Made by a program: the position numbers and the translations under genes
Part shown: positions 49,650 to 59,978 of the stretch, in pieces
How the letters are laid out: the number at the start of each line of letters is the position of its first letter
Position numbering within the stretch: position 1 is the first letter of the stretch
The notes under the pieces: model-generated
Told to the model about the DNA's origin: nothing
Databases searched by the model: none
Seen by the model: only the letters and a program-made list of their open reading frames with translations
Source: Gracilaria domingensis
Taxonomy: Eukaryota > Rhodophyta > Florideophyceae > Gracilariales > Gracilariaceae
Assembly: GCA_022539475.1 (NCBI GenBank)
Contig: VCMS01000033.1
Location: 218,629 to 282,628, forward strand
Direction of reading: 5' to 3'
DNA: 64,000 nt

Positions 49650-52064
49650 ATGTCACTATGCGCTCTGCATTCCATTGTTGAGACTATCTCAACAAACAAC
49701 AATTCTAACCCTCAGAAATCGCAGTCTACTACAAGTTCACGCAGAGTTGGTCGAAAACCTAGTTGGTGGTCGTCCGAATGTTTCTCCCTACAACCAAATA
49801 CCAATGCTACATCCACGGATGATAATCTTTACACAACCTGCAATGGCTGTCGCTGGCAAACTAGAGCTGCAACGCCTAATGCCACGCAACTTGGACATCA
49901 TTTGCTGAAATGTTCCTTCACATCACCCGAGACCCTCGCTAAAATTTTGAAAACACCGTCGCTCTTGAAGGCATACCAGGAGTTAGGCAGTTCATCCGAG
50001 TGCTTCGGACTACCTACTACGCCTATCAAGCGGAGTTCAGAAGCAACTTTATCTCCGAATCGCAGCACGGTCCAAAGAACAAACCTGAACTCGAATACTG
50101 GTGGTATGTTCGTAGGCTCTAATACGCTACAGTCTAGAGATATGGAACGCAAAACATTAAGTAGGAAAGAATCACGTTTCAACAATTTAATAACAAGTCT
50201 TGTCGTTCATCATATGCTTCCGTTTACAATTCTGAGTAGGAAAGATGGCGAGAACGAATTGCTGGAGCTTGTGCGTTTGCTAGATCCGACGTTTGTGAAA
50301 GCAGTCCCCAGCATTGCCAGGATGGCTGGTAAAAACATTCAGGCCATGTATGACAAACGGGTGAAAGAGGTGAAGTTCGAAATAGCAGCTGCATTGAAAC
50401 AGACCTATGGGACCTTGATTTTTGACGGCTGGGCTGACGCGAGTTCTGAAAACGTCATTAACGTATTGCTGACTATAACGAGGGTCTCGAAGTCTAGGAA
50501 GACCTTTTTCCTACGCTCTATCTACACCGGATCAGCGAGTTGTGACGCTAGTCTTTATGTAAACATCGTGGAGTCCGCTTTTGCAGGGTTCGGAAATACG
50601 AATCGTGTGTGCGCCGTAGTAAGTGACAATGCAAGTTCGTGCGTGAATGCTAAAGAGCAGCTATCCGCTGAGTACAACCATGTGGTGTCTAGTCCGGATC
50701 AAACACATGTTGCTAATCTACTCATGCAAGATGTGGGGGAGTTGGAGTGGGTGAAGGAAATATTGGGTACAGTATCTGGTGTTGTGAATGATTTGAGAAA
50801 GCACTCAAAGCTTTACTTTCGTTTCAAGCAATTGAAAGACCAATATAACTGCCAGTTGCGGAATCAAGGCTACACTACAACTAACAGAGAGCTGGATGAA
50901 TATAGTAGATTGCGACCTTTGCGCACAGCCGTGCTGCCTGTTCGAATGGTATCGACTCGTTTCGCGACTTCGGAAGGAATGTTGCACTCTTTTCTCAGGA
51001 GCAGGGTGGTTTATCAGAGACTTGTTGGGTGTTCCGACTTTGCTACAGCTTTGTACAGTGGGCGCGTAGACCAAAGACGCGATACATTCGAGACTACCAT
51101 TCGGGATGATTCTGTGTATGAGAAGAGCTTAGACATTTATCATGTACTGCGAGTAATGAGACACTATCTTCGAATATTCGATGATGATAGTTCGGTTATT
51201 TCCGAAGTGTATCCGGCAACGAGACAACTAGAAGAAAAGCTCCGGGCCCTGCCATTGACACCTTTCCTTACAGAGGAGCGGAAGTCTGGGGTGTTAAACA
51301 CGTTTCATGGACGCCTAACGGGCTCAAGCCAGAGAGTGAGGGTACCACTTCTGAATTCACTACATTATATGGCCTACTTCCTGGATATCCGGAGCCTCTA
51401 TGAAGATTGCATGCCATTTCATGCTCAAATATTGAAGCACATACGTGCATACGTGCAGTCCGACGCTTTTCCGAGAACGCAGAAACTTCAAAGCTCAGAT
51501 GGAGAGGACGGGGCAGTGCATAAACTATTTGAAGAGTTTAACTTCACGAGGTTCTCATGGACGTCGCAAGCAGACCGTCCGGGTCAGCGAGAAGTTCTCA
51601 TGGCTTTCAAGAACATTCCAATTGTTTATTGGATACAGTCGAAGGAAAGACCTTGGTTACGAGATCTTGCCCTACGCATACTGTCCGTGAGTCCCTCATC
51701 CTCGAGTGTAGAGAGGAGTTTCAGTCAACAGGGGAGAATTCGCACCCCCACGAGAAACCGACTTCATCCGATGAAAGTCGAAATGATGATGTTCTGCGCC
51801 TTCAATCGGGCCTTGACATCACGCTCGCGTGGGCGAAGGATAGCGATTACGAGGACTCCTGTAGCACTAAATGCTTTCATGACATCTGACAGTGCCGCTG
51901 AAGCGGGCTCAACTAATTTGGTCTCTTACTTTGATGTGGATACAAACATGGAAGTTGATAATGACGAAGTAGGCAACGAAGACCAGTTATTGGACTGGGA
52001 GCATGTACAGGAAGACAGCGAGGGACTACCGGAAACTGACATCATGCGCTCGCTATTTGATTAG
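49650..52064 (+). CDS. hAT-superfamily transposase, intact
   Basis: An 804-residue transposase from ATG 49650. A BED-type zinc finger lies near residues 45-90 (CNGC with a later HHLLKC). The RNase-H-like core with DUF659 features follows (IFDGWADASSENVINVLLTI with the first Asp; VCAVVSDNASSCVNAKEQL with the second). The hAT C-terminal dimerisation domain follows (VSPSSSSVERSFSQQGRIRTPTRNRLHPMKVEMMMFCAFN). No stop or frameshift interrupts it, unlike every other transposon gene here. I could not find matching terminal repeats or an 8-bp duplication around it, so it is either an element with diverged ends or a domesticated gene. Confidence 0.9.
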   Translation: MSLCALHSIVETISTNNNSNPQKSQSTTSSRRVGRKPSWWSSECFSLQPNTNATSTDDNLYTTCNGCRWQTRAATPNATQLGHHLLKCSFTSPETLAKILKTPSLLKAYQELGSSSECFGLPTTPIKRSSEATLSPNRSTVQRTNLNSNTGGMFVGSNTLQSRDMERKTLSRKESRFNNLITSLVVHHMLPFTILSRKDGENELLELVRLLDPTFVKAVPSIARMAGKNIQAMYDKRVKEVKFEIAAALKQTYGTLIFDGWADASSENVINVLLTITRVSKSRKTFFLRSIYTGSASCDASLYVNIVESAFAGFGNTNRVCAVVSDNASSCVNAKEQLSAEYNHVVSSPDQTHVANLLMQDVGELEWVKEILGTVSGVVNDLRKHSKLYFRFKQLKDQYNCQLRNQGYTTTNRELDEYSRLRPLRTAVLPVRMVSTRFATSEGMLHSFLRSRVVYQRLVGCSDFATALYSGRVDQRRDTFETTIRDDSVYEKSLDIYHVLRVMRHYLRIFDDDSSVISEVYPATRQLEEKLRALPLTPFLTEERKSGVLNTFHGRLTGSSQRVRVPLLNSLHYMAYFLDIRSLYEDCMPFHAQILKHIRAYVQSDAFPRTQKLQSSDGEDGAVHKLFEEFNFTRFSWTSQADRPGQREVLMAFKNIPIVYWIQSKERPWLRDLALRILSVSPSSSSVERSFSQQGRIRTPTRNRLHPMKVEMMMFCAFNRALTSRSRGRRIAITRTPVALNAFMTSDSAAEAGSTNLVSYFDVDTNMEVDNDEVGNEDQLLDWEHVQEDSEGLPETDIMRSLFD

Positions 52065-52770
52065 AGTACGCGATGGGATAGAGGTTTTGGTTTCTTGTGA
52101 TATAGACAATGCGTTTCAGTTTTAGATAGAGAGAAGAGGATTGATAAGAGCGGTTGAGGGCTCGTCGCGTTGACTCGTGGTGGACAGCAACCCTGACATT
52201 CTTATGAACCTGCGCCATCTTGTTCACAGATATAGAATGAGCGCAGCGGAGAGGCGGTGAGTGGGAGATATGCTTGTTGGTGCAGGTTACTCTGATGATT
52301 ACAACGATAGTTACTCATAGAAGGACGGTTCTGAACAGCCTGGACGAAGCTGTGGTTCTTGCTAAAGGCCCTGTTGATACAAACAAAGACAAAGAATGAG
52401 CATCTGCATCATATGCTTCTGCAAGAAGTCTGATGGCGTTTATTCGTTTGCTGTGGCTTCAGCTCTTGTCTCTGTGGAAGGCAAAATGGAAGTAGAGAGT
52501 AAGGATGATGATGGGTTAGCTAGTAGTTCCATGGCCGTCGGTCGCCATGTTGTCTCAAAGGTTTCAACGGCAATGAATGAGAGAGAGGAGGAGATGAGAG
52601 GACCTTGCGAGGCACAGATATATTCGTACTTCAGGTATGCTGTTCGATTTCTGGTAGATACCGGTACCTCTATGCGTTGCGTCTCCTTCGCAGCACGCTA
52701 TCGCGCCATCATAGCTGAACGCATCTCAACGTCCTGGTTCCCGCTTTAGCTCCAACTCATTGTGGGAAGC
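52065..52770. other. intergenic, one small doubtful frame
   Basis: A 117-codon frame from ATG 52396 to 52749 starts Cys-rich (MSICIICFCKK) and has no recognisable domain. It ends just before the ABITRAM gene and may be leader sequence. Confidence 0.4.
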
Positions 52771-53289
52771 ATGCATCGTGTGGTACCGCCTGGCACAGTT
52801 GAGCGCTACTTTACCTTGCACTATGCTCCAGGTTTTGCGCGTTTGCTGGCGCCAAGGACCAAGCCGCCATCTCGAGGAGAGGATGTGTGCGTAACTCGTC
52901 ACCACAACGGAATCTGTGTCCCTTGTTTATCTCCGTTGCACCCCATCGTTACTCAACGCAAAGCAGTTCAAGCTGTCGACTATCGCGTGGAGATGCGCCA
53001 AGTTAAGGGCAAATGGAAGGAGGGTGGTATCGTCGTGGAGGAAAAGACCCGATTGTGTACTATCACATGCGCAGCTGCTGAAAGATATGCCGTTCAATGT
53101 GCAATCAAGGGTACTCTTCTAGAGTACAATGATGCCTTGGCAAGGGACACATCCTTGATCAACAAAACACCGCTTACGGAAGGTTATTTGCGTATCGTGC
53201 TGCCTTGGTCGTCTCAGATCAAGACTCCCGTCGACGAGCTGATGTCTCCGGAAGAATATGAAAACGTTGATGATTCGAGCGAACCATGA
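52771..53289 (+). CDS. ABITRAM/FAM206 (Simiate) family protein
   Basis: A 172-residue small protein from ATG 52771. It shows the family pattern throughout: VERYFTLHYAPGF at the N terminus, then GICVPCLSPLHPIV, the central GKWKEGGIVVEEKTRLCTITC and the biotinyl-lipoyl-like C-terminal part CAIKGTLLEYNDALARD with KTPLTEGYLRIVLPW. The animal homologue binds actin and occurs in nuclear speckles; the function in algae is unknown. Length agrees with the family (about 180 residues). It is convergent with DXR. Confidence 0.85.
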   Translation: MHRVVPPGTVERYFTLHYAPGFARLLAPRTKPPSRGEDVCVTRHHNGICVPCLSPLHPIVTQRKAVQAVDYRVEMRQVKGKWKEGGIVVEEKTRLCTITCAAAERYAVQCAIKGTLLEYNDALARDTSLINKTPLTEGYLRIVLPWSSQIKTPVDELMSPEEYENVDDSSEP

Positions 53290-53459
53290 AACGGGGTTGG
53301 CGGGATAAAAACAACACAGTGTACGCACAAATCTTCTCAGGAGGTCGTGAGCGTCTTTTGCAACCATCCGGATGCGCTATGAAACACAAGTTACAATAAG
53401 CTATACCTTGAAACTATTATTATATCTCTGAGAACGACAATGAGTGAAAGGCAGCTTGA

Positions 53460-54680
53460 TTACTTCAGGGTGGTAAACGTTTGTGCCGGCTTGCCGGAAG
53501 ATACATACTTCCTGGCATAAGTTCTCGTCACTTGATCGAACTGCACAATTTCATCGAGTATGGGTTCTTGAATGAATTGCTCATTGTGCATCTCCATCAT
53601 AGCTTGATTGATTCTGGGAATGTCCAGGAAGTGAATCTTTTCTTCCCGGAACATTTCTACTGCGGCTTCATTCGCAGCATTTAAAACACAAGTCATCGTT
53701 CCCGCTTTTCGCCCGGCAATATACGCCAAATCCATATTGGGATATTTCTGTCGGTCGACTTCTTGGAAGGTTAAGGAACCAACTTGAGAGAGATCCAGTG
53801 GTTTGAATGACGGCATAGGAATTCGGTGTGGCCACGAAATGGCGTACAAGAGAGGTAAACGCATATCCGGCCAGCCTAATTGTGCCAGAACAGATGAATC
53901 CTGAAACTCGACCAGAGAATGAATGATTGATTGCTTGTGAATGACAGCATCGATATGATCATAATCTGCTCCAAAGAGATAGTGCGCCTCGATAACCTCA
54001 GCAGCTTTGTTATACAAAGTTGCCGAGTCGATGGTGATCTTGGCACCCATAGTCCAGTTGGGATGTTTCAACGCGTCGGCCAAGGTAACCTTTTGCAGGT
54101 CTGCTGCCTTCCAATCGCAGAATGCTCCTCCGGATGCAGTCAATATGATGCGGCGAAGCACTTTTGACGGCGCGCCCTGTAGACATTGAAAGATAGCTGA
54201 ATGTTCAGAATCCGCAGCGGTCATGCTTATTCCGTATTCCTTGACGAGAGGAACCACAACGGGTCCGCCGGCGATGAGAGTTTCTTTATTTGCCAGCGCG
54301 ATGTCCTTTCCAGCACGAATAGCAGCAACGGTGGGCAGCAAACCCGCACATCCGACAATACCAGTGACAACGACCTGAGCATCGGTGTCGGCCGCAGCTT
54401 GCACAACGCCGTCCTTACCAGCCACGACTTTGACAGCGGAACAGCCCGCTTCGTTCAACTTCTGGCGCAGCTCTGCAGTTCGCGACTGATCCAAAATGCA
54501 TACCATATCGGGTGAAAACTCGCGCGCTTGCTCGACGAGGAGATCGACATTGGAGCCTGCCGACAGTGAGGCGACGGAGAAAAACTGGGGAGCTTCTCGC
54601 ACAAGGTCGAGCGTTTGTGTGCCGATGGAACCGGTGGATCCCAGCACTGAAATGCGACGGGAAAAGGAGTTGCCTTCCAC
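53460..54680 (-). CDS. DXR: 1-deoxy-D-xylulose 5-phosphate reductoisomerase, start unresolved
   Basis: The mature enzyme (about 406 codons) of the plastid MEP pathway converts DXP to MEP with NADPH. Motifs are complete: NADPH site [25 protein letters not shown], metal/substrate site [40 protein letters not shown], and [18 protein letters not shown]. Position 54680 is a GTG. The same frame stays open upstream to a TAG at 54825 without any ATG, yet still reads plausibly ([16 protein letters not shown]). The true start must therefore come from an upstream exon carrying a transit peptide. A candidate begins at an ATG about 65 bases upstream of the TAG (MNAFIQLTPSSVFPAAP), joined by a short intron ending TTTAGCAG. 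Its presence shows a plastid-bearing host. Confidence 0.93.
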   Translation of the reverse strand: MEGNSFSRRISVLGSTGSIGTQTLDLVREAPQFFSVASLSAGSNVDLLVEQAREFSPDMVCILDQSRTAELRQKLNEAGCSAVKVVAGKDGVVQAAADTDAQVVVTGIVGCAGLLPTVAAIRAGKDIALANKETLIAGGPVVVPLVKEYGISMTAADSEHSAIFQCLQGAPSKVLRRIILTASGGAFCDWKAADLQKVTLADALKHPNWTMGAKITIDSATLYNKAAEVIEAHYLFGADYDHIDAVIHKQSIIHSLVEFQDSSVLAQLGWPDMRLPLLYAISWPHRIPMPSFKPLDLSQVGSLTFQEVDRQKYPNMDLAYIAGRKAGTMTCVLNAANEAAVEMFREEKIHFLDIPRINQAMMEMHNEQFIQEPILDEIVQFDQVTRTYARKYVSSGKPAQTFTTLK

Positions 54681-55989
54681 GATTGCATGACATACGGCCT
54701 CTTGCAGCGCGTTGTCGGTGCCGACTGGGGCGGCTCCTTGTTGTAGGGTGGCCGTGATTGGAAATGGGTAGCAATGTCGGTGCGACGCTGGTTTATTGCG
54801 AGGCTTCGTAACATGCTGCCTCTGCTAAATGAAGGAGCTCCGCGGGGCGGCCGGAAACACGGAGGATGGCGTTAGCTGAATAAATGCGTTCATAGCTGAT
54901 GCGTATCGACTTTGAAGGAGAAGCGCTATCACCGGTGTTTCGATGTAGCAAAGAAAGATCGAACGATGCGGCAGCAAGCAAAGACGACCGGAGACGGATA
55001 TGCACGGCGATGCGGACTTCACAAAGGTATGCTCGGCGCCGATGAGATACGCTACGAGCCGGGATGTCGCAACACCATCGACCAAACGAAGGTTATCCAA
55101 TCGAAGCGGGGTGCTGCACGAGATGCTCGGCGAGTAAGTTGCAGCTGCGCTTCGCGCCCACGCCGAGCATCTACCGCGCCGCGAATGCCGATCATGTGCC
55201 CTGAGCGCGCCGCCGTTGCCGTCGTGTGAACTTCCACCGTTCGCGTCCGCGCCGCTCTTTGTGCCACTTTGCATAACGCTTCTCTTCTGCGCTCTTGTCG
55301 TGTCTGATTGCTAGCCCACGCCAGTGGCCCTGTATCGCGCCCAGTTTGTTGAGGTGAAATGACTTCTTCAGCTGCGCAGCGCAGCCGGTCTGCGCAGCGG
55401 AGCTCTCTTCGACGCCCCCGTTCTAGATTTGTGCCGCTGCTCGCGCTTCTGCTTGGTTGGTTGGTTTGGTAGATGTATTGGTTTCGGCTTTGTTACCGTC
55501 TAACGTTGGTGGCTTATTTTCGATCTGTACGTCGCTCATTATCACACCATACAGACAACCATTTGGTTCATGACACAATGAAGAAAAGGCTCGGCGTTCG
55601 CACCTGCGCTTGTTATTTGTTACAAAGCCTGGAAGGTATAACGGACTGTTTGGCGGAACAAGTTTGCTCGTAGTACGCAGGAGACGTGACCTGGTTTTGC
55701 GAATCATTGGGATCGGTACGAGGATGCTCGGATGTGTATGTGAGTTTCGTTGGAGACAAGGAGGGGTGCTGGGAAAGAGACGTAATTTGCCGAATCGGCA
55801 ATGCTGACTTAAGCTGCTTGTTGAGGCCATTTGGCCCTGGAATGTTGTGCGGCACAAGCGTGATATTGGGCTGAATTGGCCAGTAATTTTGACGCAAGTC
55901 GTAGGTTGGGTTGCAGGCTCAAGCCTTCCAGCCTCAGCCTCGCAGGCTGGCAGCCGCAGGCTGCAACGCAGACACTTGCAGACGTCGAC

Positions 55990-56044
55990 GTTCGAAAGGC
56001 ACGTCAGATGTGCTGCAGAAGCACATCTGACGTGCCTTTCGAAC
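55990..56044. repeat. perfect 25-bp-arm palindrome
   Basis: Arms 55990-56014 (GTTCGAAAGGCACGTCAG...) and 56020-56044 are exact inverse complements around GCAGA. Confidence 0.92.
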
Positions 56045-56210
56045 TTTGCATACTTTCGCATTGCATAGAACTTGAAATCGTTTTTGGATTTCAAACTTAT
56101 TTAAAAACGCTGAAAGTGGGTGACAGGAGGCCACCACTGGCAAAAACTTTGCACTTCAGCGGGTGACGGGAGGGTCACGGAGAAAATTTTTGCAGATCGT
56201 TCAACGCTGG

Positions 56211-56269
56211 TTGAAATCCACTCATCATGTCACGTCGAACTTCGACGTGACATGATGAGTGGATTTCAA
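56211..56269. repeat. perfect 29-bp-arm palindrome
   Basis: Arms 56211-56239 (TTGAAATCCACTCATCATG...) and 56241-56269 are exact inverse complements around a single C. Confidence 0.92.
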
Positions 56270-56367
56270 AGTGACCAACGTTGACATCTACTTCCCCCAC
56301 GCGTGCGTCGTGGCGCAAGACGCGGAACAGGCGGCAGCGCGCGCCAGCTGCGCGCAGGCCTCTTTCG

Positions 56368-56446
56368 TTTCGGACTTTTCCAAAAAGTCCGAAATGAATT
56401 CATTTCGGACATTTCCGAAGATTCAATTCGGAGAAAGTCCGAATTG
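56368..56446. repeat. overlapping palindromes built on TTCGGA
   Basis: Hairpin 56368-56394 (12-bp arms, loop CCA) overlaps the perfect palindrome CCGAAATGAATTCATTTCGG at 56389-56408. Hairpin 56424-56446 (CAATTCGGA, loop GAAAG, TCCGAATTG) follows. Alternative foldings compete for the same bases. Confidence 0.85.
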
Positions 56447-56649
56447 AGGCAACCGCCATTAAAACTCGGCGCCGTCCGCGAGGTGGCGCCGGCGCCACTT
56501 GCGACGCCCGCAGGGTGACGCCCGCCGTGGCGTCGCCGCCTCTTGTTGCGCCGCAACCGCACCTGCTACACCCGCCATTGTCGTGAGCGTGAGCGTGCGC
56601 GCCCTCTCGCTGTCTGTGCACGCAGCAGACGCGCGTTCGCCGCCTTGTG

Positions 56650-57345
56650 CGGCCACCATGTGGCGCACCGGATTCCGCTTATTCCCACCCTGTCGTGCAC
56701 CCACCTTCGTTCGTTGCTACCCGAGAAAACGACCCCACTCCCTTCGTCGCCACTCCATGACGACGGCCCGACTCCGTTCGTCGCCACCCCGTGTCGCGCC
56801 CTTCTCCGTTTGTCGCTATCTCATGACAACGGCCCGACTCCGCTTCTCGCCACCCCGTGTCGAGCTCTTCTCTGTTCGTCGCCATCCTGTGATGCGCTCG
56901 ACTCTGTTTGTTGCCACCACGTGGTGCTCGCAACTCTGTTCGTTGCAACCCCATGACGCGCCCAACTTTGTGTCCCGCCACTTTATGGCGCGCTCAACTT
57001 CGTGCGCCGTTATCCTGTGGCGCGCCCGACACCGTGCCCCGCCACCATATGGCAAGCGCAACTCCGTTTGCCATCACCATGTGGTGCACGCACCTCCGTG
57101 CGTCACCACCATGTGGCGCACGCACCTCCGCGCGGCACATGGTGGTGTAGCACGCAACTCTGTGCGCCACCACTGTATGGCGCGCTCAACTTGTGCGTCA
57201 CCACCCTGTGGCGCACCAGACACCATGCGCCACCACCCTGTGACGCGCGTAACGCCGTGCGCCCCCACAATGTGGCGCACGCAACTCCGTGCGCCGTCAA
57301 GATGTGGCGCATGCAACTGCGTGCAGGCGCGCCGGACTCCATGCG
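56650..57345. repeat. minisatellite, CACCATGTGGCGCAC-type unit
   Basis: About 700 bp of imperfect tandem copies, roughly 30-50 bp long, built around CGCCACCATGTGGCGCACG and CAACTCCGTGCGC. Copies become more regular toward 57340 and create long frames on both strands. Confidence 0.75.
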
Positions 57346-57520
57346 CGCCGCGTACCAGCCCAGGCCTGCTGAAAGATCTCACCGTGGAGCGTCTTCGAGC
57401 TCGTCTGACTAGGGGTGGCAGACTCTTAGAGACAAACATTGGAAACTGTCATTTACTTAAGAGCGACTACGGCCGCGATTCTCAAGACCTGAAGGTATAA
57501 TTCGTTGTGCATGTCGGACG

Positions 57521-58431
57521 TCATATGGAATGAAGCAGGCGGCGAAGCCGAGTATGTTGTTTGGCTTGACGGATACCTTCGAGGGAAATGTCCGTCAGGC
57601 TTTGTCTGTACTCATCCTTCTCCCAGTTCATAACGGAGAAATCGGACTCAACAGAAGAATTACCAGGAAAGACGGATGCGAGGCCACCCACAAACGAGTG
57701 AAGAATAGGGAAATGCGTCTTGAAAGGCAGCCAGGCTGTGGAGAACTTGGATGAACGGTAAGTCTCTCCAACAGTAGTTCGACTTATATCGGACATGGCG
57801 GTCGGTGAGTTACTGACATATCGTCGAAAACGTACGAACTCTCTCTCGAGCTCGAAGGCATGCTCCGCTCCGTAGCAGTTCGCGAGTCGACCCCTCCGCT
57901 CTTTCACAAGTTTGTTAAACTCTTTGGGACGAAGATTGTGCAGCTGCGATGGTAAGACTGGTGGAATTAGTGCACTGGACGGTGCATTGCGTTCATCACG
58001 CTGGGCTCTAACCTCAGATATCCGGATGTAGGCGTTTGTAAACAAAACCCCGAGGAGGCGGAATACGGAATTGCGCTCAGGTAAGGTGAGAGATTCGAAG
58101 TCTTCGTATGTCTCAGAGCCAAGATCTTCTAGGAATTCAACGAGAGTCTGAGTTCTCACGGAGTAGTTGTCACAGTATGGAGTGTAACCCGGATCAGAAA
58201 CGACAGAGAGAAGCTCCATGCCAGATACTGGGCCCACAATGCCGGCTACATCTCTGACGGTCGTAGCCAGTTCGTTGAGCTTGGAGTTCTGCTCTGCGAG
58301 GAGCAAATCTCGATACTTTAAGTACTTGAAACAAACGTTAACTGCCCCCATAAAGTCATCAATTGCGGCCAGCAACACCCACCATCTAGGAGATGGCATT
58401 TCGAAATTCTTCGAGAGGGCATACTCGCACA
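57521..58431 (-). pseudogene. hAT-like transposase, C-terminal part, cut by LTR
   Basis: About 300 codons ending at 57521. The end shows the hAT dimerisation pattern (VGGLASVFPGNSSVESDFSVMNWEKDEYRQSLTDISLEGI). Upstream are helical segments (FMGAVNVCFKYLKYRDLLLAEQNSKL). It is not the same gene as the hAT at 49.6 kb. The frame leaves recognisable sequence at 58432, where an LTR begins (CTCTACA on the coding strand), so the N-terminal half has been displaced beyond the inserts or lost. Confidence 0.7.
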
Positions 58432-59978
58432 TGTAGAGCAAAACCCAAAAGGGTGATGATCCACAGGATGTCCGAGTCCTGCTCCCTGTATGGGCAGACT
58501 CAGCAGAAGAGCCCTCTGTCCGCACTCAAGCCGAGGGGCTGGCCGGGTGTAAGACCGGAGACGGTGCCTGGATATACCTACAGAGGTGAGAAACCAAGAA
58601 AGGATGGTGATCAATACACAGTACGGAAACCCAGAAAAAGGGGAAAAGAAGGGGAAAGGAACTGTAAATACGGGGAATGCCTCAAAGGAAACCAACCCAG
58701 AAGCGGAGCCAAGGCCCGTGCCAACCGGCGGAAACAGGGCCAAGAGCGGAGCGACAACGGCGACCAATGCCGAAATAAACCCAATACAGGGGCGGAAACC
58801 AAACCTAAACCAGGTGACTATGTCCAAAGCGACGCCACTCCAAAGCCAAGACGCTTGACACTAGCCGGAATCGGATCAACAACAAATGACCATTCAGTGG
58901 TGAGACAGCGCTTCCTAAGTGACCCTGAGGGGATAGTTGTAGAAGAACCAAACGTGGTTACCAGCCTAAATGTAGTGCAAAACCGTGACGCGAACGGACA
59001 AAAACCAGCCGCATACGCGGAAGCACTCAAGGAGTTCAGCCTTGCTCCCTGTGAGGGGTGGCGCAGCGGAAGAGCCCTCCGATGGGGTCGACACGTGCCG
59101 GGCGTAACTCCGGGCGACCCGTTCCTGACTTACAGACGGAGGTCGGGAGGAAAGACCAGCCACAGATGTGGAAGATCCGAGACAGCGGTGCGGGCAAATG
59201 TAGTAGGGGCAAACGAAGGAAAAGAGCCGTGTATACGGACACAGGCCCTGTAATAGAAGGGAAAAGAAAAGAAGAAACAAAGCAAAAGAAGTAATAACCT
59301 GATAACCGGGCGGAGAACAGCCGTAAGAACGGGAAAAACAAGAACAAAACAAGACACCAAAATAAACGACAATGTCCGTATGTAAACGGTGGCTCCTCAG
59401 AGACGCGAGGCGGATAAGCACTGCCGTATTCGACACGGACGCTCTCCGAAGAGTCGCGGTCGCGTGCGGGCGATAGACTTAGAGCCGAACACTCGGTTGA
59501 CTTTACTTCCCAGAAGGATGGCCAGTCGGCCGGCCCTTAAGTAGGGATCACTACAGTATCTAATCAAACAAATATCCCGGCACACATCCGGCCACAGCCA
59601 CACACGTGTACCCTGCCCCGTCGGCTCAAAGGGGCAATCCGCGAAAGCGGCAATATCCACCACGTGGACACCTGATGTGCCCACAACCAGGCCAACAAAT
59701 AAACATTCTCCCACCAAGGGCTATCCTATCCCCACCATCTGAGGCACCATTCCGGCATACCGGCCCATCTGCGATTAGCAGCACGAGCGAGGCCGGAGTT
59801 CCCGGGGTCATTGCACTACACTAAAAAGGGGTTGTAAACCTACGAAGGAAGTACGAACTAGCACCAAGCCTTTGGTTAAGCGAGGCGACCTCAGTTGACT
59901 TTACTTAGTGCCCGCGACCGGGAGGTCACGCTCACCTAAGTAGGTTCAACTAGACATTAAACTAACAATATTAACTAA
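58432..59978 (-). mobile_element. interrupted LTR (LTR A) of gypsy-like family
   Basis: A minus-strand LTR whose 3' end (TTTTGCTCTACA on the minus strand) is at 58432. It covers 58432-58970 and resumes at 59826-59978 after the solo LTR. It is homologous to the solo LTR: the same blocks recur 539 bp apart (TGCTCCCTGT, AGAAGAGCCCTC and GCCGGGTGTAA-like), and GTTGACTTTACTT occurs at about 59500 and 59893. Its 5' end is displaced by the plus-strand element starting at 59979. The flank before it is GCACA. Confidence 0.7.
58971..59820 (-). mobile_element. solo LTR (LTR B), nested
   Basis: 850 bp with TGTAGTGC/GCACTACA ends, reading on the minus strand, flanked by a perfect 5-bp duplication CTAAA (58966-58970 and 59821-59825). 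Its length and its ends match the 851-bp LTRs at 12.1 and 19.0 kb (GGTTTTGCACTACA against GGGTTTGCACCACA). No internal region remains, so it is the product of LTR-LTR recombination. Contains short hairpins such as CCGCGAAAGCGG at 59639-59650. Confidence 0.88.

Larger units (their letters stand above)
54834..57520. other. non-coding, palindrome-rich region
   Basis: 2.7 kb without a supported gene apart from the possible first DXR exon near 54850-54900. It contains two large perfect palindromes, a cluster of TTCGGA palindromes and a minisatellite, listed separately. The minus frame 55423-56094 and the plus frame 56499-57500 follow repeats and are not accepted as genes. Confidence 0.5.

Noticed and set aside
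56499..57500. 333-codon frame with repeated MWRTQLRA-like units
   Set aside because: Translation of a minisatellite; equal openness in other frames.
58393..59253. 286-codon basic frame
   Set aside because: Lies within minus-strand LTR sequences; follows LTR borders, not a gene.
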